Source: Alkaliphilus serpentinus (GTDB taxonomy: Bacteria > Bacillota > Clostridia > Peptostreptococcales > Natronincolaceae). Taken from it: a DNA stretch of 64,000 nucleotides. The translations under genes were made by a program, and so were the position numbers. Of the stretch, positions 1 through 9,974 are shown one piece after another. The stretch covers positions 26,902 through 90,901 of the forward strand of contig NZ_WBZB01000017.1 of assembly GCF_009017255.1 (NCBI RefSeq), given 5' to 3'. The notes below the pieces were generated by a model, which saw only the letters and a list, made by a program, of their open reading frames with translations, ran no database searches and was not told the DNA's origin. Numbering within the stretch: the stretch's first letter is position 1; each line of letters starts with the position of its first letter.

Positions 1-1
1 T

Positions 2-916
2 GGCTACCTATCAGAAGAGTATGGAATACATTTAAAGCCAACAGGAAACATTAAGGAGCTTAGGATTTTTTCGGAAAATAAAGAAGCTTCCATTAAGGGG
101 CAGCTTGGATTTTCCAATATAAGGGGAAGGGATGAGGATTCCTATGAGATGCAACTATATAAGCAATTTAGAGGAAATGTGGTCTTCAATTCAAGATACA
201 CCTATGAGGAACTGTTACAGGACTTTACCCATGTAATTCTAGCTACGGGAGACGCAGCAGATGCTAAAAAAATTCAGAATTACAAGGAGGAGTTAACAGT
301 AACCATAAGGGGTGTAATGGTGGAGGGAGACTTTGACCGATATAAGGCAGCTGCTTGGCTTGATAATAATTTTGCCCCCCAGGGTTATGGGTATTGTATC
401 CCCATCTCGGAAGAAGAGGCCAATATTGTAATTGCCTATCCTGATTATCCTCACAATAAAGAGATGGATATTAATCAATTATGGAGTAATTTCTATGATA
501 GAGCTTGTAGAGATTTAAAGCAAGATTTAAGAATTACTGATAAGTTTGAGATCACACGTTATATCATTGGAATGTGTCAGTACCCCCGCATTGGCAACAC
601 TTTTTTTGTAGGTAATAACTTCGGTTCAATTATGCCATTTTTAGGCTTTGGACAATTTGCCGCCATCCTTACTGGAGTCTATGGGGCTAAGGATATTTTA
701 GGTCAGGGGAAATATGAAGAATTAACCAATCATTTACGAAAGTCCTATAATAACTCTCTGGTTCTTAGAAGAAGCCTCGAGAAGTTGAATAATCAAAAGC
801 TAGACTTATTGGTTGGAAGTATGAATAACAGAGTAGTTGAACGAATTTTTAATACAAAACATGCGGATCCTTTGAGGTATTTAGCGTATCTTCTAAGACC
901 CTTGTCGAGAAAATGA
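2..916 (+). CDS. FAD-dependent oxidoreductase, C-terminal part (cut by window edge)
   Basis: The reading frame is open to the left edge, so the first in-frame ATG at 149 is internal. The residues before it (GYLSEEYGIHLKP and onward) continue the same fold. A segment reading HVILATGDAADA resembles the conserved ATG motif of two-dinucleotide-binding FAD enzymes, and GNTFFVGNNFGSIMPFLGFG near residue 200 of the visible part resembles the C-terminal flavin contact of the geranylgeranyl-reductase/FixC-like family. The N-terminal GxGxxG nucleotide site must lie upstream of the window. Substrate unknown. A strong terminator follows directly, so this is the last gene of its transcript. Confidence 0.6.
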   Translation, partial: GYLSEEYGIHLKPTGNIKELRIFSENKEASIKGQLGFSNIRGRDEDSYEMQLYKQFRGNVVFNSRYTYEELLQDFTHVILATGDAADAKKIQNYKEELTVTIRGVMVEGDFDRYKAAAWLDNNFAPQGYGYCIPISEEEANIVIAYPDYPHNKEMDINQLWSNFYDRACRDLKQDLRITDKFEITRYIIGMCQYPRIGNTFFVGNNFGSIMPFLGFGQFAAILTGVYGAKDILGQGKYEELTNHLRKSYNNSLVLRRSLEKLNNQKLDLLVGSMNNRVVERIFNTKHADPLRYLAYLLRPLSRK

Positions 917-937
917 AATATCTGTTGAAATAGAGTT

Positions 938-964
938 GGAGTTGACTATCAACTCCTTTTTTAT
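938..964 (+). terminator. Rho-independent terminator after the FAD oxidoreductase
   Basis: A seven-base-pair stem GGAGTTG (938-944) / CAACTCC (950-956) with loop ACTAT is followed by a T tract from 957. Confidence 0.85.
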
Positions 965-1080
965 TTTACAAAAATAAACAAAATTACAAAAAATAATACA
1001 AAATGTTAAATGAAGGGTTTAGAATATTTTTGTTGAATATTAATATCAAAACCATATAAATCTAATGGAGGGAAGAACAA

Positions 1081-1491
1081 TTGAAAATTTTACTAAATAA
1101 TCTAGATAAACTTGAGGAATATGCAGAAATACTATCAACGGCAGCATCTTATACAAAAATGGATTTTCTTGAAACTCCCTTAGTTTATGGAGGTGCAGAA
1201 CGATTTATCTTAATGGGTTATCAAAATATCCTTGAAAGCTGTTATTTGGTAATTCAGGATAGTAATCATAAAAGTCCATTAAATCAACTAGATATTGTAT
1301 CGGTGCTGGAGGATAAAAGAGTTATTCCACCTTGGCTAAGCAGTAATCTAAAAGAAAGAATTAAATATATATATACATTGGAATATGACTTATTAAGGCA
1401 CATTAGTAAAGATGAGTTATATATTCTTCTAGAGAACTATGTCAGTGATTTTAGAAACTTTAAGAAATATGTACTTGAATATATCAAATAA
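1081..1491 (+). CDS. DUF86/HepT-like small helical protein
   Basis: 136 residues, starting at TTG 1081, which has GGAGG at 1067-1071 nine bases upstream. The layout resembles DUF86 proteins (HepT/YutE): an N-terminal helix, a central GGAERFILMGYQNILESC helix around residues 38-55, then a segment VLEDKRVIPPWLSSNLKERI comparable to the Dxxxxxgvi region. The RX4-6H RNase motif of HepT toxins (usually RNxLVHxY) is not recognisable; the matching stretch reads YIYTLEYDLLRH. No MntA-like nucleotidyltransferase antitoxin lies next to it. It is flanked by a terminator upstream and about 300 bases of non-coding DNA downstream, so it is probably monocistronic. Family assignment is tentative. Confidence 0.5.
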   Translation: MKILLNNLDKLEEYAEILSTAASYTKMDFLETPLVYGGAERFILMGYQNILESCYLVIQDSNHKSPLNQLDIVSVLEDKRVIPPWLSSNLKERIKYIYTLEYDLLRHISKDELYILLENYVSDFRNFKKYVLEYIK

Positions 1492-1788
1492 TCAAAACCG
1501 CTAATAGAGATTGTGTGAATAATTAACAATAGAAATTCTAGGCAATTGTTAAATGTTACAAAATTATTAAAGGCATAGGTTAGTGATGCATGAAAGAGTA
1601 TATAAAAAGGGCTTGCCTAGTAAATTTAAATACAAGCATAAATATTATGACAAGAAGCTTTAGTTTAGAAGAAATATACTACACTAAGGTTTTTCTTATA
1701 AAAACCATTAATAAGGAGGTGGAAGTAGGTAGATAAAATAATTAGGTTTTTGCATATTGTAAAGTAGAAAAGAAGGGGTGAAGAAACA
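1492..1788 (+). other. Leader region of the giant secreted protein gene
   Basis: 297 AT-rich bases without a credible gene. The only visible structure is an 8-bp inverted repeat CTAGGCAA (1538-1545) / TTGCCTAG (1613-1620), 67 bases apart. The ribosome site of the next gene lies at about 1774-1779. No known riboswitch was recognised. Confidence 0.4.
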
Positions 1789-4700
1789 ATGGGAAGAAAG
1801 ATTTTTAGGGGATGGAGCTTAATATTAATTTTTGCTCTAGTTATAAGTAGCGTTTTTTCCTTTGCAAAAGTGGACTATGTATTAGGTGAGGAAAATCCAA
1901 TTACTGTTGCAGAAGCAATTGTAAATAATACTGGGACGAAATCTGTGGTTGGTTACATTGTGGGAACAGTGACAACTGGCCCAACTTATCAACGTGAAGG
2001 ACCCTTTACTGTTTATACAAACTTAGCTATTGCAGATAGTCCAGAGGAGACAGATGCCTCAAAGATTCTGCCAGTTCAATTGCCTAGTGGTTCCATAAGA
2101 ACAGAGCTGAACTTGGTGGATAATCCACAAAATCTAGGCAAAAAAATTGTTATCAATGGAAGTCTAGAAGCTTACTTTGGTGTCTCAGGGCTGAAATCGC
2201 CTACAGGCTATCAGTGGGTTCCAGAGGAAGGTGGGGTTCTGTCAATTAGTCACACACCAGTAGCTACTGCTAGGGAAGGTGAAGATATACCTATTAATTT
2301 CACTGTTGCCAATGAAACAGGCAGTGTAACAGGAGCGGTATATCATAAATATACAAATGAAATAACTTATAATTTTATTAATACAACTGGAAGTGCTATT
2401 ATACCAGCAGCTGAGGTTGTAGAAGGAGAAATAGAATACTACATAGAGGTCCAGGATGATAATGATATAGTCAGGAGTCCTGAAACAGGTGCTCATATTA
2501 TCACCATTCAACCGCAACTGGTAGTCAGTACCATAGCGGAAATAAAGGGATTACCAGTAGGTACTGAGATGGCTGTTGAAGGTATTGTAACCACAAATCC
2601 AGGGAGCTTTGGAGGAAAAGGCTTTTACCTACAGGATTCAACGGCTGGAGTCTACTCTTTCCACTTTTCAAATGATTTTGGAGTTGAAAGAGGAAACCTC
2701 ATAAGGCTGGTTGGAACAACCTCAGAATATAATGGAGGGTTTCAAATATCACCAACGGCTGTTGAAATCCTAAGTACCAGTACTGTTGAACCAACTGCTA
2801 GGGAGATTGCTATTTCAGATATCGGTCTAAATAATGAAGGACAGTTGGTGACAGTGAATGCTGTAACGGTAACCAGCTTTGATTCCGACAACTACAAAAC
2901 TGCAATGCTAACCATTACAGATGGTATCAATACAGGCATTATCAAATTAGACAATAGAACTGGATACAATTCTGACCAGCTGGCTGCTAAGGTTACTGTT
3001 GGTGATGAGCTGGATGTTGTTGGTGTAGTAGGGTATCAGAGTAACGAATATAGAGTTTTATTACGTGATTTAGATGATGTAACAGTTCTTGGGGCATCTA
3101 CTGTAGCTCCAGTAGTTGCTACACCCGAGGCGGGAGCAGTTACAGCTGGCACTCAGGTTACATTGACCACTGCTACTGAAGGTGCAGCTATTCTATATAC
3201 AACTGGAGCTGGAGACCCAGATACAGAATATACACAACCAATCGTTATAAATGAAGCCACTACAATTAAGGCTATGGCAACAAAAGAAGGTTTGAATAAT
3301 AGTAGTATTAGTACCTTTGCTTATACAATGAGAGAAGAGGGAGTTTTACCTATATTAGAGGTTAAAAAGCTTCCATTAAACTCTACTGCAGAGTTAAGGG
3401 GAGTTGTAACAGCCTTAACGGGTAGCAGTAATAGAGAGGCCTATATTCAAGATGAAATGGCTGGTCTTCAAATTAACCTACCTGATATAGCAACTAAAGT
3501 AAAGGTAGGAGATATAATTAAGGCTTCTGGTCAATTGCAGGAATATAGGGGAGAACTACAATTTGTTCCAGCTAGTCTAGAGGATGTTATTGTTGAAAGC
3601 GGCAATAATCCATTGCCACAAGTAATGGATGTATCCTTAAAACAGGTTTCTCAAGCTAATGGAAGGATTTCAGTAGATACAGCCCTGATTAATTATCAAG
3701 GTAATGAGGGGACAATCACTGTAAGGGGTGTTATTACTGATGTGTTGCCAAATGGTCAATATGCAATGGAGATTGCAGACCAAGTCGATCCTACAAGGGT
3801 TATGTCTGTAGCCTTGCCGGCAGAATATAGAGAGGAATTTAGTCCCTATAGCAATCCATCGGCTGTTGGTAGAATAGTTCTGGTAACAGGCCAAGAAAAG
3901 AACTATTTTAACAAGCCTGCCATTAGACAAGTAAGTAGCTATGATCCCAATACTGGAATTTCGACCAAAGGAGAGTTCCATGTAGGTTATGATATAGAAG
4001 GCATGATGGTTGCTACAGAAGCCTTTGAAGTAGTTTCTAAGGATGGCTATGGCTTTATAGGAAAGACAGGTGAAGTCGAAGCTTATATTTACACCGGTAG
4101 AGCTACCAATTTCAATCTATCAGAAATAGAGATTGGTGATTGGTACTCAGCTAAAGGAATAGTAGCCTATTACAACCGCCCTCAATTAAAGCTCATTGAC
4201 GGTGGGGATTTAAAGGCTGAACTTCCTCCAAATGGAAAAGATCCAAGTAATCCTTTGGTGTTAGATGCTAAACCAGGTAACTTTGTATCAACCTTTAATC
4301 AAAGCCCCTTGATATCTGCAAGACTAGAGGCTACAGCAGCTGCTATTGATTTCAACAATGTAAGACTTCTGTTTAATGGGATAAGGGTCGAGCATACATT
4401 AGATGCTTCAACAGGCATCATATCTTATCAAACAGCAAATCTAGATTATGGTGAGCATGATGTAGTTATTTATGTACCTGATGTTGAGGGTAGAATGAAG
4501 GAGTTTAACTGGTTCTTTAGGGTTGAAAAGGAAAATCCTAATTATAATTTCTACTATGGAATACCCCATGCCCATACAGCCTATTCTGATGGAGCAGGTA
4601 CTCCTAATGAGGCCTATGAGTATGCAAAGACTAATAATCTAGATTGGTTATTTATAACCGATCATTCCAATTGGTTGGATGGAGTAACAGAGGGTAACTA

Positions 4701-7623
4701 TGAGTATGATCCAGTTGCCAATGAGTATGTTGAAGTGGTAGGCTCCCAATGGCACTCAACAAGACTAGAAGCTGAAGCCATTAATGAAAAATATGCCGGT
4801 GAATTCTTAGCAATAAGGGGCTTTGAAATGACCTCCAGTATTTGGGGTCACACCAATAGCATTAATAGTGATACCTATGTTGAAGCAAAAAAACAAATGG
4901 TACCATTAAGTGAATACTATGACTGGGTAACAGATGTATCAACAAGATCAGGGGCTAAAGTATTTAATGCCTTTAACCATCCCAATTGGCCCGACGATTC
5001 CTTTAATAATCTAGCCTATGTAGCAAGTCTGGATAGATACTTTAACGGTATAGAGGTAGGAAATGGGGCACCCCCATATAGCTACGCTAGAGCAGAAGGT
5101 CACTACTTTAAAGCCCTGGATAATGGCTGGAGATTAGGAGCCTTAAATGGTCAGGATAACCATGCTAAAAACTGGGGAGATCCAGATTCCTTAACGGTCG
5201 TAATAGCTGAATCATTAGATACAGATACGCTAATCGATGCAATGAATGCAAGAAGGATGTATTCTACAGAGACAAGGACTTTAGAACTGACGGTGAAGGG
5301 TAACGGACATTGGATGGGGAGCGTTCTTGATGTAAATGCAGGTGATGAAATTAATTTAGATATCCTTGCAGAGGATTCGATGGTTAAGATAGATAAACTA
5401 CAATTAATAACAAATGGTGGTAATATCCTAGATGAAAAGGTATTTAGTGGTGGAACCAACAGTGCTGCATGGAATTTAACTCTAAATGCCAGTGGAGGGG
5501 CCCAATGGTTTGTTGTTAAGGTAATTCACTCCAATGGAGGATGGGGCCATGCATCACCTATATTCACTGCTGCTGGAGAAAATGATGTTAAGCTAACCAA
5601 TATTACTGTAAATCCAAATCCTACTCTGCCAGGATTCAATACTGAGGTTGAAGCCACAGTTTCAAATATGGGGTTACGGGCTGTTGACGGCATTGAGGTC
5701 AATTTCTATGCTAACAGCATCAGTAGCGAAAACTTAATAGATGTTGTAGCCTTAGATGGAAAATTGGACCCAGGAGCCAGTACAAAGCTAAGCACAACAT
5801 GGCTACCCGTCACCCATGGAGAACAAAGAGTTTTTGCAGTTTTAACCCCTATAAGTGGCGTAACCACAGTAACTGAGATATCCACAAATGTTAAGGTGGT
5901 AAAGCCCATAGGTAAAAAGATCCTCTTTGACGGTGGTCATAATAATGCAGATGTACCTGGAACAGTTGTTAAGATAATAGAAATGCTTAGATTATATGGC
6001 TATGAGGCAGTAATCAATACCAAAAAATATACTCCAGAGCTATTAGAAAATGTAGACGTACTAATCATTAATACACCATTAAATGCTGATAATGGATTTA
6101 CCGAAGCAGAAGAAGAGGCAATTGCTGCTTGGGTTAATGCAGGTGGAGCAATAATGATGGCATCAAAATCCAATTATAATCAAGATAGTACAATATTAAA
6201 CAGCTTGATGACTGAAATCGGTTCCACCATCAGATTCAATAATGATAATATCTACGAGCCAGAGGGTTCTAGCAAGTATACTGGTGGTATGGTTTGGTCC
6301 ATTATCATGGAGAACTTACCATCTACCCCTAGTGGATTAAATGAGAACATGGAGGCTATAAGAATATTTAGTGGATGCTCCTTAGTAACAGAGGTTAATG
6401 GTGGGTTTGGACCATTGGTTAATAATCCAGAAACGGGCTTGGAAATATTACTATACGCCAACGATACCTCCTACAATGCCTTGGCTGGATCAAATGCTTA
6501 CATTTATAACGAAGAGGGCCAGCTTAATGGAGATACAATTCCTGTTATTGCAACTGAAAGAGTTGGTAACGGTAGGCTGGTTGCAGCGGGTAGACACTTC
6601 TATTCAGACTTTGAAATTGGTAACAATGTAAGTAATACAGTATTAACCCTACAGACAATAGATTGGCTTGCTGGTTATGACAGGGTTAGAACCATTACTG
6701 ATATTAGAGAAAATGCCGTGGTGGGGGATGTTGTTACTGTAAGGGGTATTGTTACAGCACCTACAAATCATTTCTTTGATGTTGTTTACATTCAGGATGA
6801 AACCTCTGGCGTAGCCATATATGGTTCGCAGCTTCATGATAACCTACCTATTGGAACAGAAATTATCGCAACCGGTAAGGTAACTTACTTTGAAGGTGAA
6901 TTGGAATTAGCCTTTGAAAATTATGATTATGAGGTACTGTATATAGGACCGATAGAACCGGTAATTCCAACAAAAGTTTCTACAAATGAAGCAATGGCCG
7001 CCGGAGTAGAAGGTAAGTTGGTAACCACAGAGGGTATCATTGTTAACTATAACGAAGTAGATGGTAATTTTTCAATAGATGATGGAAGCGGAGAGGCTTT
7101 TGTTCAAATTGATGGATATCTAAACTTAGGTATGGATAGATTTAAATTAGGAGATCGGGTTTCTGTAACGGGTGTTGTCTCCCATGGGTCTGTTGGACCA
7201 AGAATTAGGGTTAGATTCTATGATGACCTGGAGTTGGCTGAAGAAATTATAACTCCTACTATTCAATTGGAGGGAGTTATAGCTAATAAAACAAACTTCC
7301 AACCAAAATCCACTATACCCTTTAAGTTTAGTATTCTTAATGTAGATGGAGTGCCAGAAGCTATGGATGATGTAACGGTAAAAATCTATGATGGAGACAA
7401 TTTAATTGTAATCTTTGAAGAGGGAAGAGGTCCTAATAGGATCCACAGAGCTGGTAAACCAGGGCAGTACAAGGTAAATATCCATACCAATTCTTTGAAA
7501 ATACAGGAAGGGGAATATACAATCGTTATAGAATTTAACTACGATGATGAAAGGATTAGTCTCCACGCTGTAGATATAACAATAGGCAAAAATAAGGATG
7601 AGCAAAAGGGTAAAAATAAATAA
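1789..7623 (+). CDS. Giant secreted multidomain protein with PHP (CehA/McbA-type) metallohydrolase core
   Basis: 1944 residues. The N-terminus has a basic start and a hydrophobic stretch (about residues 8-27), a typical signal peptide. Visible order: OB-fold-like modules (about 37-160, 245-430, 520-810) with repeated VRGVVT...YIQDE patterns as in YhcR-like nucleases; a chitobiase-C-like module (440-515); a PHP-type hydrolase (about 920-1170) with HAH (927-929), ITDHSN (~958), FEMTS, NAFNHPNW and NGQDNHAKNW as likely metal ligands, as in CehA-like proteins; a CARDB-like beta domain (1266-1374); a DUF4350/GATase-like domain (1376-1630); two more OB modules (1634-1820); and an Ig-like tail. No LPXTG or SLH anchor was seen, so it is probably released or loosely wall-bound. 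A phosphodiester or phosphate-ester substrate is likely but unproven. It has its own ribosome site and terminator. Confidence 0.8.
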   Translation: MGRKIFRGWSLILIFALVISSVFSFAKVDYVLGEENPITVAEAIVNNTGTKSVVGYIVGTVTTGPTYQREGPFTVYTNLAIADSPEETDASKILPVQLPSGSIRTELNLVDNPQNLGKKIVINGSLEAYFGVSGLKSPTGYQWVPEEGGVLSISHTPVATAREGEDIPINFTVANETGSVTGAVYHKYTNEITYNFINTTGSAIIPAAEVVEGEIEYYIEVQDDNDIVRSPETGAHIITIQPQLVVSTIAEIKGLPVGTEMAVEGIVTTNPGSFGGKGFYLQDSTAGVYSFHFSNDFGVERGNLIRLVGTTSEYNGGFQISPTAVEILSTSTVEPTAREIAISDIGLNNEGQLVTVNAVTVTSFDSDNYKTAMLTITDGINTGIIKLDNRTGYNSDQLAAKVTVGDELDVVGVVGYQSNEYRVLLRDLDDVTVLGASTVAPVVATPEAGAVTAGTQVTLTTATEGAAILYTTGAGDPDTEYTQPIVINEATTIKAMATKEGLNNSSISTFAYTMREEGVLPILEVKKLPLNSTAELRGVVTALTGSSNREAYIQDEMAGLQINLPDIATKVKVGDIIKASGQLQEYRGELQFVPASLEDVIVESGNNPLPQVMDVSLKQVSQANGRISVDTALINYQGNEGTITVRGVITDVLPNGQYAMEIADQVDPTRVMSVALPAEYREEFSPYSNPSAVGRIVLVTGQEKNYFNKPAIRQVSSYDPNTGISTKGEFHVGYDIEGMMVATEAFEVVSKDGYGFIGKTGEVEAYIYTGRATNFNLSEIEIGDWYSAKGIVAYYNRPQLKLIDGGDLKAELPPNGKDPSNPLVLDAKPGNFVSTFNQSPLISARLEATAAAIDFNNVRLLFNGIRVEHTLDASTGIISYQTANLDYGEHDVVIYVPDVEGRMKEFNWFFRVEKENPNYNFYYGIPHAHTAYSDGAGTPNEAYEYAKTNNLDWLFITDHSNWLDGVTEGNYEYDPVANEYVEVVGSQWHSTRLEAEAINEKYAGEFLAIRGFEMTSSIWGHTNSINSDTYVEAKKQMVPLSEYYDWVTDVSTRSGAKVFNAFNHPNWPDDSFNNLAYVASLDRYFNGIEVGNGAPPYSYARAEGHYFKALDNGWRLGALNGQDNHAKNWGDPDSLTVVIAESLDTDTLIDAMNARRMYSTETRTLELTVKGNGHWMGSVLDVNAGDEINLDILAEDSMVKIDKLQLITNGGNILDEKVFSGGTNSAAWNLTLNASGGAQWFVVKVIHSNGGWGHASPIFTAAGENDVKLTNITVNPNPTLPGFNTEVEATVSNMGLRAVDGIEVNFYANSISSENLIDVVALDGKLDPGASTKLSTTWLPVTHGEQRVFAVLTPISGVTTVTEISTNVKVVKPIGKKILFDGGHNNADVPGTVVKIIEMLRLYGYEAVINTKKYTPELLENVDVLIINTPLNADNGFTEAEEEAIAAWVNAGGAIMMASKSNYNQDSTILNSLMTEIGSTIRFNNDNIYEPEGSSKYTGGMVWSIIMENLPSTPSGLNENMEAIRIFSGCSLVTEVNGGFGPLVNNPETGLEILLYANDTSYNALAGSNAYIYNEEGQLNGDTIPVIATERVGNGRLVAAGRHFYSDFEIGNNVSNTVLTLQTIDWLAGYDRVRTITDIRENAVVGDVVTVRGIVTAPTNHFFDVVYIQDETSGVAIYGSQLHDNLPIGTEIIATGKVTYFEGELELAFENYDYEVLYIGPIEPVIPTKVSTNEAMAAGVEGKLVTTEGIIVNYNEVDGNFSIDDGSGEAFVQIDGYLNLGMDRFKLGDRVSVTGVVSHGSVGPRIRVRFYDDLELAEEIITPTIQLEGVIANKTNFQPKSTIPFKFSILNVDGVPEAMDDVTVKIYDGDNLIVIFEEGRGPNRIHRAGKPGQYKVNIHTNSLKIQEGEYTIVIEFNYDDERISLHAVDITIGKNKDEQKGKNK

Positions 7624-7648
7624 TGAAGGCATAAAACTCTAAAGATGG

Positions 7649-7676
7649 AAGCTCTTCAGTTAACTCTGAAGAGCTT
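7649..7676. terminator. Terminator hairpin between convergent genes
   Basis: An 11-bp stem, AAGCTCTTCAG (7649-7659) with CTGAAGAGCTT (7666-7676) and a six-base loop, lies between the ends of the giant secreted protein gene (+) and the XRE-TPR regulator gene (-). The T tracts are weak on both sides. Confidence 0.6.
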
Positions 7677-7699
7677 TCAAACTTGAAAATTATTTTGAC

Positions 7700-8995
7700 T
7701 TAAATTACAGAATCCTCCTCATCAAGGTGAGAAAGATAATTAATAGATAAATTATAATACTTCTTTGCTTCTATAGGATCAATATCAATTAGAATATCTG
7801 CCAATAGCTTGGAATACTTGACGATGAAGTGTATTTCACCTAATTCTATGTACCCATTGATGGCTAAAGCAAGATATTTTATAGCTATGCTATTTTCTCC
7901 CTTCAATCTGTACAATTTCCCTAGCTGACTATACAGCTTATAGCAGGGAGCTAAATTATCTGCCCTTTGAAGAGCCTCAAGATGCTTTAATGCAAAGGCC
8001 TCTGCCTCAATCAGCTGGTTGGCATCTACAAGCACTAGAACTTTATCGGCTATATTGGCATTTATACCAAACTCATTATTGATTTTGCTGGCAATGTCTC
8101 TACTCTTCTTTAATAATTTTAATCCATCCTTTATTCTTCCCTCGGCAGCCACCACAAGACCGAGAATATTATTGACTTCACAGCTTATAATTTCGTAATT
8201 TAGAGACTTATTGATAGCGATCGCCTTCGAGATATGGACCTTCGAAGTAATATAGTCTCCAATCATATAGCTACAGTAACCTATACGAACATGACAGTCT
8301 AGTAGGGTATCGGTTATGTACTGCATCTGGCAATGGTGGATATTTTTTTTAAAGGCCTTAAGGGCCCTTTTAAATCTACCAGTATTTGAGTAGGCTGTAC
8401 CTATATTTAGATAAGCCTTAGCCTGTAAAGAAGGTATATTTAAATGGTTTTCTTCAATTACCCTTAAGGAGCGTTTAAACTCTCCAATAGATCGTTCATA
8501 ATGGTTTAAGCTAAAATAACTGAGGCCTAGAAAACTGTAGCCTTCGGCCAAGGCCTCTAATAAAGATAAATCCTCCATGGGAGAAAGGGACTTTTGAAGG
8601 ATCTCAATGGCCTCTAAATATCTTTCTGATGAATATAAAGATTTCCCTAGATAGAACATTGATAAACAATAAAAGGAGCTTTGGCTTCTAGAATACCTAG
8701 TGACAATATCTTCAAAGACCTTTAGGGCTTTAGGGTACTGTTTTTGCAAATAATAATTCTCTCCTTTTATGAAGGCCCTTTGTATTTCACTAGTGGCTTC
8801 ATTAGCCTCATCTAAAAAATAAGAAATGGGAGCATCTAATCGCTGGGATATTAAAGTTAAAACCTTCATTGAGGGCTCTACAATACCTTTTTCAATTTGA
8901 CTTATATATCCCTTAGTGAATTCTTGACCCCCAAGCTGTTGTTGAGTTAAGCCGGCTTCCCTTCTTTTTGCTTTAATTCTCTCGCCTATATTCAT
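7700..8995 (-). CDS. XRE-family transcriptional regulator with TPR repeats
   Basis: 431 residues. Residues 1-65 form a Cro/C1-type helix-turn-helix (MNIGERIKAKRREAGLTQQQ, then KGYISQIEKG, the recognition region). The rest is a run of helical TPR-like repeats (for example AYLNIGTAYSNTGRFKRALK), the layout of peptide-responsive regulators such as PlcR/Rgg/Rap relatives. The start has AGGAGGG seven bases upstream. It is transcribed divergently from a GNAT acetyltransferase; a 17-base palindrome in the shared intergenic region is a plausible operator. No small signal-peptide gene was seen beside it. Ligand and targets unknown. Confidence 0.85.
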   Translation of the reverse strand: MNIGERIKAKRREAGLTQQQLGGQEFTKGYISQIEKGIVEPSMKVLTLISQRLDAPISYFLDEANEATSEIQRAFIKGENYYLQKQYPKALKVFEDIVTRYSRSQSSFYCLSMFYLGKSLYSSERYLEAIEILQKSLSPMEDLSLLEALAEGYSFLGLSYFSLNHYERSIGEFKRSLRVIEENHLNIPSLQAKAYLNIGTAYSNTGRFKRALKAFKKNIHHCQMQYITDTLLDCHVRIGYCSYMIGDYITSKVHISKAIAINKSLNYEIISCEVNNILGLVVAAEGRIKDGLKLLKKSRDIASKINNEFGINANIADKVLVLVDANQLIEAEAFALKHLEALQRADNLAPCYKLYSQLGKLYRLKGENSIAIKYLALAINGYIELGEIHFIVKYSKLLADILIDIDPIEAKKYYNLSINYLSHLDEEDSVI

Positions 8996-9036
8996 TTATA
9001 TCCCTCCTGATGATATCAGAAATTATCCACCATAAT

Positions 9037-9053
9037 GTTTAATTATATTAAAC
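9037..9053. promoter_or_regulatory. Palindromic candidate operator between divergent genes
   Basis: GTTTAAT-TAT-ATTAAAC is a perfect 7-bp inverted repeat lying 41 bases upstream of the XRE-TPR gene and just upstream of the GNAT promoter. Binding by the adjacent regulator is inferred from position only. Confidence 0.4.
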
Positions 9054-9059
9054 TTTATA

Positions 9060-9088
9060 TTGACCAATGTATAACTATATTATACAAT
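9060..9088 (+). promoter_or_regulatory. Sigma-A type promoter of the GNAT gene
   Basis: TTGACC (9060-9065), a 17-base spacer and TACAAT (9083-9088) precede the GNAT start by 44 bases. Confidence 0.65.
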
Positions 9089-9132
9089 AAAATTGAGTTA
9101 AAATATAGAAAATATTACTAGGGGGTTGCTAT

Positions 9133-9942
9133 ATGAGTCATAGAGATGTATTTAAAAGGGCTGAGGGGATGAAATATAAGTTTTTATTTCATTCTCAAGA
9201 GCATGGAGATGAGTTCTTCAATAACTCGAAAAACATCATTATTGATGATGAAGAAGTTCTCCTTTTTCTAGAGGTTGATGAGAGCATCAATGTATATTGG
9301 GCTGGAAGTTCTTTCAAAACCATTGCAGATGCCTTTGGTAAGTTGGAAGAAAGGCTTCCAAAGGGAACAACTGTGAAGATAAATGCAGGAGAAGATCAAT
9401 ATACGAAGGGTTTAGCTGTAGAGACTATTAATTCCTTTACTAAAGTGGGTTGTGAATTGGAATTTCATCGTATGGGTATGCGAACCCAAAATCTTGAGGG
9501 GGTAAACGCTGATACCAGTGGGTTGGAGGAGGCTTCATTAGAGGACAGTAAAGCTATTTTTAGAATTATTGCCACTGCTTTGGGGGATGAAAAATTTGGA
9601 ATGGATGCTGAAGAATTTAAGGAGTACATTCAAAAGGAAGGCAACCATGTTTTTATAATTAAATCAGCCTCGGAGATTGCTGGAATAGTATTTGCCAGTA
9701 TTTATAAAAGTAGGGATAGAAAAACTGTATTCATTAGGGGTCTTGCAGTTGACGAAGCTCATCGAGGTAAGGGTTACTCAAAAAGCCTATTATATAAGGC
9801 CTTTCAATGGGCAAAGGAAAACGGAGCAACTGATTCTATGCTATGGGTGGAGAAGGATAATGATGTAGCAATTAATCTGTATGAGAAGTTTGGTTATTCC
9901 CCCTATGGTGATGAGGAGCTAATTTTTACTTATACAATTTAG
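9133..9942 (+). CDS. GNAT-family N-acetyltransferase
   Basis: 269 residues. The C-terminal half (about 130-269) is a GNAT fold: GLAVDEAHRGKGYSKSLLYK contains the RGxGxS/A acetyl-CoA pyrophosphate loop, followed by MLWVEKDNDVAINLYEKFGY, the typical beta5-alpha4 end with the NxxAxxLYEKxGF pattern. The N-terminal 125 residues are a separate alpha/beta domain with no recognised motif. GGGGG precedes the start by about seven bases. It is transcribed divergently from the XRE-TPR regulator, which may control it. Substrate unknown. Confidence 0.8.
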   Translation: MSHRDVFKRAEGMKYKFLFHSQEHGDEFFNNSKNIIIDDEEVLLFLEVDESINVYWAGSSFKTIADAFGKLEERLPKGTTVKINAGEDQYTKGLAVETINSFTKVGCELEFHRMGMRTQNLEGVNADTSGLEEASLEDSKAIFRIIATALGDEKFGMDAEEFKEYIQKEGNHVFIIKSASEIAGIVFASIYKSRDRKTVFIRGLAVDEAHRGKGYSKSLLYKAFQWAKENGATDSMLWVEKDNDVAINLYEKFGYSPYGDEELIFTYTI

Positions 9943-9950
9943 TTATGAAA

Positions 9951-9974
9951 AGAGAATCTCTAAATAGATTCTCT
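9951..9974 (+). repeat. Left copy of duplicated terminator hairpin
   Basis: AGAGAATCT (9951-9959) and AGATTCTCT (9966-9974) form a 9-bp stem. The same 24 bases recur at 10199-10222. This copy lacks a T tract because a MITE-like element begins right after it. Confidence 0.8.
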
